DNA of 64,000 nucleotides from Castellaniella denitrificans (GCF_042653765.1 NZ_JBHSEZ010000004.1:124001-188000); one strand, 5' to 3'. Counted from the first letter of the stretch, positions 1 through 8,305 are shown. Program-made: numbers and translations. Notes: generated by a model not told the origin, from the sequence alone.

Positions 1-1008
1 CAGTACGAGATATCCATTCACGGCGACATTGGCTATTGGGGCGTGACGGCCAGCGAGTTTATTGCCGAATTCAGCGCCATTCCGGCTGACGCCCAGATTT
101 TGCTGTCCGTCCATTCGGACGGCGGCGAGGTGCTGGAGTCTTTGGCGATCTATCACGTCATGGCCCGCGCTCGCGACCGCATCACGGCCCGCGTGGAAGG
201 CCTGGCAGCGTCCGCCGCCAGCGCGGTCGTCATGGCTGCGGGCCGCATCGAAATGCCCGCCAATGCGTATTTGATGATTCACAGCCCGTTTTCTGTTGCG
301 GTGGGCGATTACAGCGAGTTGCGCGCCGCCTCGGACGTCATGAAGAAGTTGAACGATAGCTACGCGGCCATCTATTCGGAGCGCTCCGGCAAGGACGTTG
401 CCGAGGTCGAGGCGATCATGGCGGCCGAGACATGGCTCAATGGCGCGGAGGCGGTCGCTGCCGGTTTCGCCGATGTGGTTCTTGACGCGCTGCCCGCCCA
501 GGCACACCTGTCCGAGCACGCCCAGGCGAAATTCCACAAGGCTCCGAAGGCGCTGGTGGACGTCACCGACCCGAAAACGGAGCCTTCCGATCCTCCTGCT
601 GATCCGTCTACCGATCCGGCGAACGTCCCAGCGTCCGATCCGATGTCTGCCGATGCGGTCGCCACGGCATGCGTTGATGCCGGTTTCGCGGCCCTCGCGG
701 CACCGCTTATCCGCGCATCGGCCGATGCTCCGTCGGTCACCCAGCGTTTGAATGAGGCCCGCGAGATTTTGGCCTTGGCCAAGTCCGCCGGGCGCCCTGA
801 CGACGCCGAATTGCTGGTGCTGGCGGGGGTGTCCGTAGAGACGGCCCGCGCCCGCCTGACGGCCGCCCGTGCCGCCGGCGTGCCCGATATCAGCGCGCAT
901 GCCCCATCGGACGCCCCTACCGAACCACAGGACGATAAGCCCGTCGCTAAGAGGCTCGATTTCCGCAACATCTATTCCGCCCGCCAGGCGGCCAACAAAG
1001 TCGCTTGA
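1..1008 (+). CDS. ClpP-like head maturation protease (5' end outside window)
   Basis: Serine peptidase that processes the phage prohead. The frame is open from base 1 and reads sensibly (EISIHGDIGYWGVTASEF), so the gene starts upstream and the GTG at 43 is internal; 335 codons are visible. The ClpP fold shows in the 'HSDGGEVLES' loop, the nucleophile context 'VEGLAASAASAVVMAAG' (Ser about 57 counted from base 43), 'MIHSP' with the catalytic His (about 80) and a probable Asp in 'AGFADVV'. The last roughly 130 residues are rich in Ala, Asp and Pro and could be a fused scaffold, as in lambda C/Nu3-type genes (inference). The capsid gene follows after 15 bases; no separate gpD-like decoration gene lies between them. 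Confidence 0.9.
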   Translation, partial: QYEISIHGDIGYWGVTASEFIAEFSAIPADAQILLSVHSDGGEVLESLAIYHVMARARDRITARVEGLAASAASAVVMAAGRIEMPANAYLMIHSPFSVAVGDYSELRAASDVMKKLNDSYAAIYSERSGKDVAEVEAIMAAETWLNGAEAVAAGFADVVLDALPAQAHLSEHAQAKFHKAPKALVDVTDPKTEPSDPPADPSTDPANVPASDPMSADAVATACVDAGFAALAAPLIRASADAPSVTQRLNEAREILALAKSAGRPDDAELLVLAGVSVETARARLTAARAAGVPDISAHAPSDAPTEPQDDKPVAKRLDFRNIYSARQAANKVA

Positions 1009-1023
1009 TCCAAGGAGCAAAGC

Positions 1024-2025
1024 ATGAATCTCGGCATTTTCGATTCCGATAAATTTTCCCTGCAGGAACTGACCGCAGCCATCAATGAGGCCCCAGCCCT
1101 TCCGTCGCGCCTCGCCACGCTGGGCCTGTTCCAGGAAGACGGCATCACCACGACAAGCCTGGGCATCGAGAAAGACGCGGACACGCTGACCCTTGTCCCC
1201 AATCAGGCACGCGACAGCGATACGCCGAACCAGACCGGGGGCAGCACCCGTGGCCTTGTCCTGTTTCCCACGACGCACCTGCCCACCCAGGACACCATCA
1301 AGCCCGATGACGTGCAGAATCTGCGCGCTTTCGGCAAGGCGTCAGACGAAGAGACCATGGTGGCCTTCGTCAACAAGCGCTTGCGGAAAATGCGCCGCCG
1401 TCTCGATGCCACCATCGAATATCAGCGCGTCGGCGCCATCAAGGGCACCATCGTCGACGCGGATGGCGTTACCGTCATCAGCAACCTGTTCACGCAGTTC
1501 GCCCTGACGCAACAGACGCATGAACTGTCGCTGAACGTTGCCAGCGCGGATATTCGCGGCGAGTTGCTCGGCGCGAAGGACAAGATGGAATCCGCCCTTG
1601 GAAACGAGGTCAGCACTGGCGTCCGGATGATCTGCGGGAAGACGTTTTTCCGCACGTTCATTGCGCATGACAAGGTACTGAAAGCCTATGAGCGCTGGGA
1701 GTCCGGTCAGTTCGCCCGGAATGATCCCCGCGCTGGCTTCGATTTCGCGGGAGTGACGCTCGAAGAGTTCAAGGGCGGCATCGGGGCTTCCCCGTTCATC
1801 GCTGACGGCGAGGCATACCTGTTCCCCGAGGGCGTCGAGGATATGTTCATCACGCGCTTCGCGCCGGCGAACTATAACGAGACCGCCAACACCATCGGCC
1901 TGCCGTACTACTCCAAGCAAGAACCCAAGCCGTTAGGCAAGGGCATCCTGGTCGAGGCGCAGTCCAACCCCATCAGCATCTGCACCCGGCCGCGCGCGGT
2001 CATCAAACTGACGATCAAGGCGTAA
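1024..2025 (+). CDS. Major capsid protein, lambda gpE family
   Basis: 333-aa protein forming the icosahedral shell. Length and sequence fit the lambda gpE family: an N-terminal segment 'LGLFQEDGITTTSLGIEKD', a long central region with 'RKMRRRLDATIEYQRVGAIKG', and a C-terminal half with 'FPEGVEDMFITRFAPAN' and 'YYSKQEPKPLGKGILVEAQS', both typical of the family. A good Shine-Dalgarno (ccaaggagc) precedes the ATG. It sits directly after the protease, as expected for a head module, and is followed after two bases by the lysis-type genes. This assigns the head to the lambda type although the tail is P2-like. Confidence 0.93.
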   Translation: MNLGIFDSDKFSLQELTAAINEAPALPSRLATLGLFQEDGITTTSLGIEKDADTLTLVPNQARDSDTPNQTGGSTRGLVLFPTTHLPTQDTIKPDDVQNLRAFGKASDEETMVAFVNKRLRKMRRRLDATIEYQRVGAIKGTIVDADGVTVISNLFTQFALTQQTHELSLNVASADIRGELLGAKDKMESALGNEVSTGVRMICGKTFFRTFIAHDKVLKAYERWESGQFARNDPRAGFDFAGVTLEEFKGGIGASPFIADGEAYLFPEGVEDMFITRFAPANYNETANTIGLPYYSKQEPKPLGKGILVEAQSNPISICTRPRAVIKLTIKA

Positions 2026-2027
2026 GC

Positions 2028-2348
2028 ATGTCCGACGACCGCGATAACACCTTGCGCGTCGAGATCGGGGTCATCCGCCGCAATCTGGAAGAGGTGCATG
2101 GCACCATGACCAAGGTTGCGGCGGCGCTGGAACGTTTGACGCGGCTGGAGGAACGGCACGCCCATACGGCATCGGCCCTGGAACGCGCCTTTAATGCCAT
2201 CTCCAATATCGAGAAGCGCCTGGCCGCCCTGGAGCGGTTCCAGCCCATGCAGCGGCTCACAACAAGCTGGGTGATCAACGGCGTTTGGGCTGTCGCGGGC
2301 GCGGTCGGCACCATGGTGATCAACAAGATTTTGACGGGTGCGCCGTGA
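2028..2348 (+). CDS. Small coiled-coil protein with C-terminal membrane segment (lysis region)
   Basis: 106 aa. Residues about 15-80 have heptad-like Leu/Ile/Glu/Arg spacing and are probably a coiled coil ('LERLTRLEERHAHTASALER'). A single hydrophobic stretch near the C-terminus (WVINGVWAVAGAVGTMVIN) can span the membrane. The shape resembles small phage lysis-region or XhlA-type membrane proteins; no enzymatic motif is visible. It starts two bases after the capsid stop, and its TGA overlaps the endolysin ATG by one base, so the two are translationally coupled. A role in lysis timing is inferred from position only. Confidence 0.6.
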   Translation: MSDDRDNTLRVEIGVIRRNLEEVHGTMTKVAAALERLTRLEERHAHTASALERAFNAISNIEKRLAALERFQPMQRLTTSWVINGVWAVAGAVGTMVINKILTGAP

Positions 2349-2839
2349 TGAACTTCGATTCCGCGTTCGACCGCCTGATCGGACATGAGGGCGGCTACGT
2401 CGACCACCCGGACGACCCCGGCGGCGAGACCAACTGGGGCATCACGCTGCGCACGGCCCGCGAGACGGGCTACACGGGCAGCATGCGCGACCTCACCCGC
2501 GATCAGGCCAAGAAAATTTACCGGACGGCGTACTGGGGTCGCGCCCAGGCGGATCAGTATGACCCCGCAATTGCGTTTCAGCTTTTCGATGCTGCCGTGA
2601 ACCACGGCATCGGCCAGGCCATCCGGTTCCTGCAGCGCGCCGTGGATGTTGCCGACGATGGTGTTGTCGGCCCTGTGACGCTGGCGGCAGTGCGTGCCAT
2701 GTCCGTCACGGACGTGCTGTCGCGGTTCAACGCGGAGCGCCTGGAGTTTTATACGAAATTGTCTACATGGCCGACGTTTGGCAAGGGCTGGGCGCGGCGG
2801 GTGGCCGGAAATCTCAAATATGCGGCGGAGGATTCGTGA
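2348..2839 (+). CDS. Endolysin, GH108-type N-acetylmuramidase
   Basis: 163-aa peptidoglycan hydrolase that would open the cell wall at the end of the lytic cycle. The N-terminus 'RLIGHEGGYVDHPDDPGG' carries the E-G-G-Y motif with the catalytic Glu of glycoside hydrolase family 108, followed by 'TNWGITLRTAR'. The C-terminal half, 'ILQ/FLQRAVDVADDGVVGPVT', is the peptidoglycan-binding domain usually fused in this family. No signal peptide is visible, so export must depend on a holin. The ATG overlaps the preceding stop by one base, and its own TGA overlaps the next ATG (GTGATGG), giving a tight lysis cassette. Confidence 0.92.
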   Translation: MNFDSAFDRLIGHEGGYVDHPDDPGGETNWGITLRTARETGYTGSMRDLTRDQAKKIYRTAYWGRAQADQYDPAIAFQLFDAAVNHGIGQAIRFLQRAVDVADDGVVGPVTLAAVRAMSVTDVLSRFNAERLEFYTKLSTWPTFGKGWARRVAGNLKYAAEDS

Positions 2840-3462
2840 TGGATTGGAAAGACGTTGCAGGGGTCGTCGGCAAGGCGGCCCCGATTCTCGGCGGCATTCT
2901 GGGCGGCCCGGCCGGCGCTGCGGTGGGTGGACTGATTTCCACCGCCCTCGGCACCGACGCGACGCCCGATGCAGTGTCCGACGCGATTCTGCGCGATCCG
3001 GATGCCGCCATGAAGCTCAAGGAATTGGAGGTCAACTCCAAGATTGAACTGCAGAAGTTGGCTGTGACTGCGGAGCAGAATCGACTGCAGGCCGCCGCTG
3101 CGCAGTTTTCCGCCGAAGCCGCCGACAGGGACAGCGCACGGCGCCTGGCCGCACAGCAGCCGCGTGATTGGGTGCGCCCGACCATCACGATATTGCTGCT
3201 GAGTGGCGCGATTGCCATCGTGTGGTTCGTGTTTTCCGGCATGGCCGAGGGCCTGCTGCGCGATGCCACAGCGAGTCTCACCATCGGCACCGTCATTGGG
3301 TACTGGTTCAACGAATTAAAGCAGACCCTGGCGTTCTGGTTCGGAACCACGGGCGCCGCGCAGCATTCGGACGCGGACATCCGGCGGTTTGCGATGACGC
3401 CGGGCACGGTGACGCTGGACAGCGATGGCAAGCCGGCAATCGCGAAGGCACCCGATGCCTGA
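2839..3462 (+). CDS. Holin-like membrane protein (3TM holin type)
   Basis: 207 aa. The N-terminus has a Gly/Ala-rich hydrophobic segment (about 10-35, 'PILGGILGGPAGAAVGG'). A charged helical region follows (about 55-110, 'KELEVNSKIELQKLAVTAEQ'), then two hydrophobic spans (about 115-165, 'ITILLLSGAIAIVWFVFSG' and 'SLTIGTVIGYWFNE'). The layout matches the GTA_holin_3TM/phage holin group. It directly follows the endolysin with a one-base overlap, which supports the holin role. The ATG at 2839 is preferred over an in-frame upstream ATG that would overlap the endolysin by more than 70 bases. No Rz/Rz1 pair was recognised. Confidence 0.7.
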   Translation: MDWKDVAGVVGKAAPILGGILGGPAGAAVGGLISTALGTDATPDAVSDAILRDPDAAMKLKELEVNSKIELQKLAVTAEQNRLQAAAAQFSAEAADRDSARRLAAQQPRDWVRPTITILLLSGAIAIVWFVFSGMAEGLLRDATASLTIGTVIGYWFNELKQTLAFWFGTTGAAQHSDADIRRFAMTPGTVTLDSDGKPAIAKAPDA

Positions 3463-3781
3463 TTTCAGTGCCTTGGGTGCCCGCATGGACGCGGCGATCA
3501 TCGTTCACCTGTCCGATGCTGCCACCCTGGACGGGGCGCCAGTGCGTGGCATGTTTGCCGCGCCGTGGATTCAGCCCAGCCTGGGCACTATGCACACCGG
3601 GGTCGTCGAGCCGACTTTGCGGGTGCGTGATAGCGTGGCAGCATCGGCCTCTGAGGGCAGCATCGTCGTGGCACCGGCAGGGAGTCTCATTGCGCCGTCT
3701 GGCTGCACATTCGAGGTGGTTGGCATCGAGCCGGACGGCACCGGGTTTTCCGCGCTGGTGTTGCGCGAGGTGCAGCCATGA
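3455..3781 (+). CDS. Probable head-tail joining protein (gpFII-like position)
   Basis: 108 aa, predicted mostly beta. No catalytic motif. In lambda-type order (E, FI, FII, Z, U) a small connector of about 110-120 aa precedes Z, and here the next gene is Z-like, so a head-tail joining role is inferred from size and synteny. The ATG at 3455 overlaps the holin-like gene by eight bases; its own TGA overlaps the following ATG (ATGA). Sequence similarity to gpFII is not obvious by eye, so the function is tentative. Confidence 0.55.
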   Translation: MPDFSALGARMDAAIIVHLSDAATLDGAPVRGMFAAPWIQPSLGTMHTGVVEPTLRVRDSVAASASEGSIVVAPAGSLIAPSGCTFEVVGIEPDGTGFSALVLREVQP

Positions 3782-4314
3782 TCGACTTCACCGCAGAGTT
3801 CTCCCGCGAGGATCTTGATCGCCTGCTGGGCATGTTTCAGATTTCCAAGGAAGCGTGCCGACGCGCCGCCCGGCGCGCTGTCAGGAAAACCGCGAAGTGG
3901 ACGGAAGGCCAGGCCGCGCGCACGATGTCGGCACAACTGCGCATTCAGCAGAAGATCATCCGTCAGCGCCTGCGGACGTACACCAAGGGCAGCGGCCTCG
4001 ATCAGAAGGTTTGGCTCGGGCTGAATTCCCTGGCCGCCCGGCGCCTCGGCATCCCGAAGCGACGCGGATCTGGCACCCAGGTTGGCCGCCATTTCTTCGA
4101 GGGCGCGTTTCCCATTCAGAGGTACGGTGGCGGCGTGTATCGCCGCACCGGCCCCGGCCGCTTTCCGCTGGAGTTGGCAAAAATGGAAATCGACGAGGTG
4201 GGCGCCGACGCGCTGCGCGAGGCGGTAAGGAAAACCGAGGCCCGGCTGTTGGAGATCATGCGTCAGGAACTGCGGTACGAGTTCAGCAAGGCACTGAAAA
4301 AGGCCGCGTCATGA
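3778..4314 (+). CDS. Minor tail protein Z family
   Basis: 178 aa, strongly basic and helical at the N-terminus ('RRAARRAVRKTAKWTEGQAA'), with 'IQQKIIRQRL' and a central 'FPIQRYGGGVYRRTGPGRFP' segment. This matches prophage minor tail protein Z (lambda gpZ) and its usual length of about 190 aa. These proteins complete the tail so that it can join the head. Start and stop overlap both neighbours by four bases (ATGA), typical of tightly packed morphogenesis genes. Confidence 0.8.
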   Translation: MIDFTAEFSREDLDRLLGMFQISKEACRRAARRAVRKTAKWTEGQAARTMSAQLRIQQKIIRQRLRTYTKGSGLDQKVWLGLNSLAARRLGIPKRRGSGTQVGRHFFEGAFPIQRYGGGVYRRTGPGRFPLELAKMEIDEVGADALREAVRKTEARLLEIMRQELRYEFSKALKKAAS

Positions 4315-4823
4315 CGACGATTATCGATTTCGCTGACGCCCTGGCAGACGGCCTGCGCGCCAAGCTCGCGGATGTTCCGACCGTCAGCGCAGATCCGCCG
4401 CCCAGACAAAAGCGCAGCCTGAAGCTGCCAGCGGTCTATCTCGATATCGACGATATTGAACCGATGCAGGAGGCGGGCGACTCCCGACTGCTTGCCGATG
4501 TCCGCTGGAATGCGTACTGCCTGTTCGACCCGAATCAGGCCCGCGCCGATCTTTTGCTGCGCGCCTTTGCGGCCCGCGTCGCTGTCGCCCTGCACGAAAT
4601 CCGCCGGCCCGTTCCTGGGCACGGCCACATTCGCCTGTCGCGCGCCGGTGACGATGCCTTCCGGCCAGCACTTGACGGGTATCTTTGCTGGGTTGTGGAA
4701 TTCAATATCGAGATCGCCCTGGGTGAACTCGAGGCGCCAGGCGTTACGCCGTCAGAGATCCACATCGGACAGAGTCCAGCCATTGGCGAGCATCATGCCG
4801 ACGACTATGAGCGCATAGCATGA
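4311..4823 (+). CDS. Probable tail terminator/completion protein (gpU-like position)
   Basis: 170 aa. The N-terminus 'IIDFADALADGLRAKLADVP' and the following beta-rich part resemble small tail-terminator proteins that measure or cap the tail tube. By position it follows the Z-like gene and precedes the baseplate spike gene, the place of gpU in lambda order. There is no direct motif proof. ATG at 4311 overlaps the preceding TGA; the stop overlaps the gpV ATG at 4820. Function is inferred mainly from synteny. Confidence 0.5.
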   Translation: MTTIIDFADALADGLRAKLADVPTVSADPPPRQKRSLKLPAVYLDIDDIEPMQEAGDSRLLADVRWNAYCLFDPNQARADLLLRAFAARVAVALHEIRRPVPGHGHIRLSRAGDDAFRPALDGYLCWVVEFNIEIALGELEAPGVTPSEIHIGQSPAIGEHHADDYERIA

Positions 4824-5485
4824 GCGGCCTGGCCGACCTTGAGCGCCGCCTGTCCGATCTCGAGCGCCGATTGGCAAATGTGGTAAGGGTGGGCACCATC
4901 GTCGAAACCGATTATGCGCATGGCAAGGTGCGCGTGTTTTGCGACGACTTCACCACTGGCTGGCTCCCCTGGAAAACACGCCGGGCGGGTGGCGATATCG
5001 ACTGGTGGGCGCCCGAGATCGGCGAGCAGGTGGAAGTGATCGCCCCATCGGGGCTAATGGAGGGGGCCTCCGTTGGCCCTGCACTTTATTCGGATCAGTT
5101 TTCGGAGCCAGCGGCGAGTCCGGATCTGCACATCATTCGCTACAAGAACGGAGACACCATCACTCATGACCGTGCCGCCGGATCGCTGCTCATCAAAGTC
5201 GCCGGCCCCGTGAACGTCGACGCCGGGGGGCCGGCCACGGTCAAGACGCCCAGCGCGAAGGTCGACGCGCCCGAAACGACCATCACCGGCAATGCCACCA
5301 TCGAAAAGAAATTGACGGTCAAGGGCGGCATGTCGGTTTCGGGCGGCGCTGGCGGGGCGGCAGCGGAGTTCGAAGGCGGCGTCAAGGTCAAGGGCGGCGA
5401 CGTCCAGGCCGACGAGATCAGCCTCAAGGGTCACACACACACGGAACAGGGCGACGGCGCCGACGTCAGCAAGCCTCATCCGTAA
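4820..5485 (+). CDS. Baseplate assembly protein V (tail spike)
   Basis: 221 aa, P2 gpV family: the membrane-piercing spike at the bottom of a contractile tail. A short N-terminal coiled coil ('LADLERRLSDLERRLANV') leads to an OB-fold ('VRVGTIVETDYAHGKVRVFC'). After it comes a repetitive beta-helix of short T/V/G repeats ('VKTPSAKVDAPETTITGNAT'). The C-terminus carries the iron-binding tip motif H-x-H ('LKGHTHTEQGDGADVSKPHP'). This is the first gene of the P2-like tail module. Confidence 0.92.
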   Translation: MSGLADLERRLSDLERRLANVVRVGTIVETDYAHGKVRVFCDDFTTGWLPWKTRRAGGDIDWWAPEIGEQVEVIAPSGLMEGASVGPALYSDQFSEPAASPDLHIIRYKNGDTITHDRAAGSLLIKVAGPVNVDAGGPATVKTPSAKVDAPETTITGNATIEKKLTVKGGMSVSGGAGGAAAEFEGGVKVKGGDVQADEISLKGHTHTEQGDGADVSKPHP

Positions 5486-5491
5486 CCTGTA

Positions 5492-5505
5492 CCCCGCCGC
5501 AGGAA
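5492..5505 (+). repeat. 14-bp exact repeat CCCCGCCGCAGGAA, copy 1
   Basis: Identical 14-base sequence lies here, just after the gpV stop, and at 12853-12866, just after the gpD stop. Both sit in two of the few real gaps of the tail module, before the sheath and before gpW. Role unknown. Confidence 0.6.
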
Positions 5506-5559
5506 GTCCGGGCGTTTGAAATTCAACATGTGCGTATCTCCAACCAAAGGAGCATCCAC

Positions 5560-7071
5560 ATGCCCGAACAGTTCCTGCACGGCGTTGAGGTTGTCGAACT
5601 CGACTACGGCGCCCGCCCCATTTCCACTGTCCGATCCAGCGTGATCGGCCTCATCGGCACCGCACCCGACTCTCAGCCGCAGGCTACTGCCTCCCTGACC
5701 CTGGGTTCTGTGTCGGCCAACACGGCGCTGACGTACACCGCCACCGCGCCCGGCGCCGCTGGCAACAACATATCGATCAAATACCGAGATCCTGGCGCAC
5801 CGGATGCCGTGCTGCAGGTGTCCGTCTCCGGCACCGCGATCACCATCTCCCTCGCCACGGACGCCGAGGGCGTCGTTACCTCGACGGCTACCTTGATCGC
5901 CGCCGCCGTGACGGCAAGCGCCGCCGCGAGCGCCCTGGTGACTGTCGATGATACGGACGGTTCCACGGGCGCCGGCGTGGTGCTCGCCAGTTCCACCCGG
6001 TTTATGAGTGGCGGCGCCGATGAGGCGTTCCCCATCAACGTGCCGGTGCTGATCGCCGGCAGCCGTTTGGAGGCCGCGCCGCTGGGCGCGTCCGGCACAC
6101 TTCCCGCCGCTATCGACGCGATCTTCGACCAGGCCGGCGCCATGGTCGTGGTTGTGCGCGTCGAGGAAGCCGACACGCCCGAGCAGACGAAGAGCAACAT
6201 CATTGGCGGCGTCAGCCCCGTGGGGCAGTATCAAGGCGTCCAGGCCTTCCTGGGCGCGGAGAGCATTGTCAAGGTACAGCCGAAGATCCTGGTGGCACCG
6301 GGCTGGACGAACGATCAGGCCGTCGTGTCCGAGATGATGGGCATTGCCGAGCGGCTGCGCGCCGTGATCCTGGCCGATGGCCCGAACACGACGGATCAGG
6401 ATGCGATCAGCTACCGCGAGAAGTTCGGCTCCCCGCGCGTTTATATCATCGATCCGTGGGTAAAGGTGTGGGACACCGAAGCCAACGCCGATGCATTGCA
6501 GCCAGCCTCGGCCCGCGCTGCTGGCATGATTGCCCGCTCGGACAATGATCGCGGATTCTGGTGGTCGCCCTCGAACACCGAAATGTACGGCATCACGGGC
6601 ACGGCGCGCGCCGTCGATTTCGTCCTGGGCGATGTGAATGCGCGCGCCAATTACCTGAACGAAAACGAGGTGGCCACGATCATTCAGAAGGACGGCTACC
6701 GTCTTTGGGGGAATCGCACCTGCTCGTCCGACCCGAAGTGGGCATTCTTGTCTGTCCGGCGCACTGCCGACATGATCAACGAGAGCCTACTGCGCGCCCA
6801 TATGTGGGCGGTGGATCGGAATATCACGAAGACCTACGTCGATGACGTCCTGGCGGGCGTGAACGCTTATCTGCGCCACCTGGTCGCGGTGGGCGCGATT
6901 CTGGGCGGTAGCGCCTGGGCCGATCCGGCGCTGAATACGCCCGATCAGATCAGCCAGGGCATTGTGTACTTCGATTTCGATTTCACGCCGCCGTACCCCG
7001 CCGAGCACATTGTGTTCCGCTCGCGTCTGGTCAACGACTACATCGAGGAAGTGTTTGGTGTGGCCGCCTAA
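5560..7071 (+). CDS. Contractile tail sheath protein (P2 FI type)
   Basis: 503-aa tail sheath subunit, whose contraction drives the tube into the host. The N-terminus 'MPEQFLHGVEVVELDYGARP' with 'VRSSVIGLIGTAP' is the classical sheath start. The C-terminal part ('FDFDFTPPYPAEHIVFRSRL') is the conserved sheath domain. The region about 45-150 is a Thr/Ala/Val-rich inserted surface domain absent from the shortest sheaths. The ATG at 5560 has a strong Shine-Dalgarno (aaaggagc) nine bases upstream, so it is preferred to the in-frame GTG at 5530. Confidence 0.95.
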   Translation: MPEQFLHGVEVVELDYGARPISTVRSSVIGLIGTAPDSQPQATASLTLGSVSANTALTYTATAPGAAGNNISIKYRDPGAPDAVLQVSVSGTAITISLATDAEGVVTSTATLIAAAVTASAAASALVTVDDTDGSTGAGVVLASSTRFMSGGADEAFPINVPVLIAGSRLEAAPLGASGTLPAAIDAIFDQAGAMVVVVRVEEADTPEQTKSNIIGGVSPVGQYQGVQAFLGAESIVKVQPKILVAPGWTNDQAVVSEMMGIAERLRAVILADGPNTTDQDAISYREKFGSPRVYIIDPWVKVWDTEANADALQPASARAAGMIARSDNDRGFWWSPSNTEMYGITGTARAVDFVLGDVNARANYLNENEVATIIQKDGYRLWGNRTCSSDPKWAFLSVRRTADMINESLLRAHMWAVDRNITKTYVDDVLAGVNAYLRHLVAVGAILGGSAWADPALNTPDQISQGIVYFDFDFTPPYPAEHIVFRSRLVNDYIEEVFGVAA

Positions 7072-7105
7072 TCCACGCCGATAACGACAGAAAAAGGAAC
7101 AGATC

Positions 7106-7612
7106 ATGATCGCGGATATTCTCTATGACCTCAACCTCTTTGTGGACGGTCGCGGCTATGCCGGGCGCGTTAAAGAGATCAAGCTGCCCGTCATCAAGCC
7201 GAAGCTGATGGGCTACCAGGCCGGCGGCATGGCCGCCGAGGTCGACGTACCGATGGGCCGGTTTGAAAAACTGGAATCCGAAGCCACGCTCTACGCCTTC
7301 GATAAGGACGTGCTGAATCTCATGCGCGTTCTTCCGGGCGAGCAGTTCGCGTTTACGGCGCGCGGCGCCATGGTGTCCGACGACGGCACGAAAAAGCCCG
7401 TAGTCGTCACGATGCGCGGCCTGCTGACCGAGGTCGACATGGACACCTGGAAGCCCGGTGATGAGATGCCGCTCAAGCTCAAGATGAGCTTGCGGTATTA
7501 CAAGCTGCAGATCGATGGCGCCGATGTCTACGAAATCGACCCCGTGAATTACAAGGCCGTGGTCAACGGCGTCGATCAACTCGAAACCACCCGCCAGCAT
7601 CTGGCAATCTAA
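7106..7612 (+). CDS. Major tail tube protein (P2 FII type)
   Basis: 168 aa, the inner tube of the contractile tail. The start 'DILYDLNLFVDGRGYAGRV' and the ending 'YYKLQIDGADVYEIDPVN' followed by 'VVNGVDQL' match P2 gpFII, including the usual length (about 170 aa). It follows the sheath gene after 34 bases that include a Shine-Dalgarno (aaaaggaac), the invariant order in P2-like phages. Confidence 0.94.
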   Translation: MIADILYDLNLFVDGRGYAGRVKEIKLPVIKPKLMGYQAGGMAAEVDVPMGRFEKLESEATLYAFDKDVLNLMRVLPGEQFAFTARGAMVSDDGTKKPVVVTMRGLLTEVDMDTWKPGDEMPLKLKMSLRYYKLQIDGADVYEIDPVNYKAVVNGVDQLETTRQHLAI

Positions 7613-7625
7613 AGGAGCAGTACGC

Positions 7626-7835
7626 ATGAAAACCTATCGCGCACTAAAGGCGTTTCCGCACGGTAACAGCCATGTCGCCGCCGGCGCCATTGTGAATCTG
7701 ACCGACAAACAGGCCACCTTCCTGATCGGATTCGTGGAGCCGGTCGATTCGATACCCACCGCGCCCGCTCTGGCCGAGGCGCCCGCCGCCGACGCTGATG
7801 AGGATGGCGGGAAGAAGAAGGGAGCCAAGAAATGA
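7626..7835 (+). CDS. Small phage protein of unknown function in tail region
   Basis: 69 aa. A compact N-terminal half ('KTYRALKAFPHGNSHVAAGA') is followed by an Ala/Asp/Glu-rich linker and a lysine tail (GGKKKGAKK). A good Shine-Dalgarno (aaaggagc) precedes the ATG and the stop overlaps the next start, so it is very likely expressed with the tail genes. Similar small proteins are common between tube and chaperone genes, but I do not recognise a family. Confidence 0.6.
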   Translation: MKTYRALKAFPHGNSHVAAGAIVNLTDKQATFLIGFVEPVDSIPTAPALAEAPAADADEDGGKKKGAKK

Positions 7836-8077
7836 GCGATCGCACGACTGTCGAACTGAAATATCCGGTCGAGATCGATGGTGCCCAGGTGTCGTCGCTG
7901 ACGCTGCGTCGCCCGAAGGTGCGAGACAACCTGGCGGCCGAAAAGATGGGCGGCTCCAATGCCGAGCGTGAAATCGCCTTGCTGGCCCTGCTGGCAGAGG
8001 TTTCCCCCGCTGCTCTCCATGAATTGGATATGGGAGATTATGCGGCCCTGCAGAAGGCCCTCACCAGTTTTTTTTAA
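7832..8077 (+). CDS. Tail assembly chaperone gpE
   Basis: 81 aa. P2 gpE-type chaperone that coats the tape measure before tube polymerisation. 'VELKYPVEIDGAQVSSLTLR' followed by 'RPKVRDNLAAEK' fits this family. The reading frame ends in TTT TTT TAA directly on a run of eight T, the classical place for a -1 ribosomal frameshift that makes the longer E+E' protein (see 8068-8238). Position between tube and tape-measure genes is diagnostic. Confidence 0.85.
   Translation: MSDRTTVELKYPVEIDGAQVSSLTLRRPKVRDNLAAEKMGGSNAEREIALLALLAEVSPAALHELDMGDYAALQKALTSFF
8068..8074 (+). other. Programmed -1 frameshift slippery heptamer T TTT TTT
   Basis: Eight T (8068-8075) end the gpE frame; the heptamer T-TTT-TTT allows perfect re-pairing after a -1 slip, and the zero-frame stop TAA follows at once. 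Slippage would join gpE to a 54-codon extension with no start or ribosome site of its own. Frameshifting between E and E' at a T-rich slip site is established for P2-like phages; here it is inferred from sequence. Confidence 0.8.
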
Positions 8078-8238
8078 TTAGCACTCGGGAGACGTGGCGG
8101 TTGTGCGCGTACCTCGCAACGGCGACGGGGTTTTCCGTCGAGTCGATCCGCGATATGGATCTCGACGATCTGGCACGCTGGGCCAGCGAGATTTCGGATC
8201 TGCGCAAATCCGAGCAGCAGGCCTCGAGGGGGCATTGA
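8074..8238 (+). CDS. gpE' extension, -1 frame partner of the tail chaperone
   Basis: In the -1 frame after the T8 run the sequence reads LISTRETWRLCAYLATATGF and then SVESIRDMDLDDLARWASEI to a TGA at 8236-8238. It has conserved Trp residues and acidic helices like P2 E'. No upstream Shine-Dalgarno/start pair is seen, so it should exist only as the C-terminal 54 residues of a 135-aa fusion E+E'. This stretch would otherwise be an unexplained 160-base gap before the tape measure gene. Confidence 0.78.
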   Translation, partial: LISTRETWRLCAYLATATGFSVESIRDMDLDDLARWASEISDLRKSEQQASRGH

Positions 8239-8305
8239 TCGCGGCCTGCTGCATTTTCACACCCGCGCGCCGCTCGGGGCAAAAAAGTAGTCTGGGGGCT
8301 TCCAT

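Noticed and set aside
5530..5559. Upstream GTG start for the tail sheath
   Set aside because: The ATG at 5560 has a strong Shine-Dalgarno and begins the conserved sheath N-terminus.
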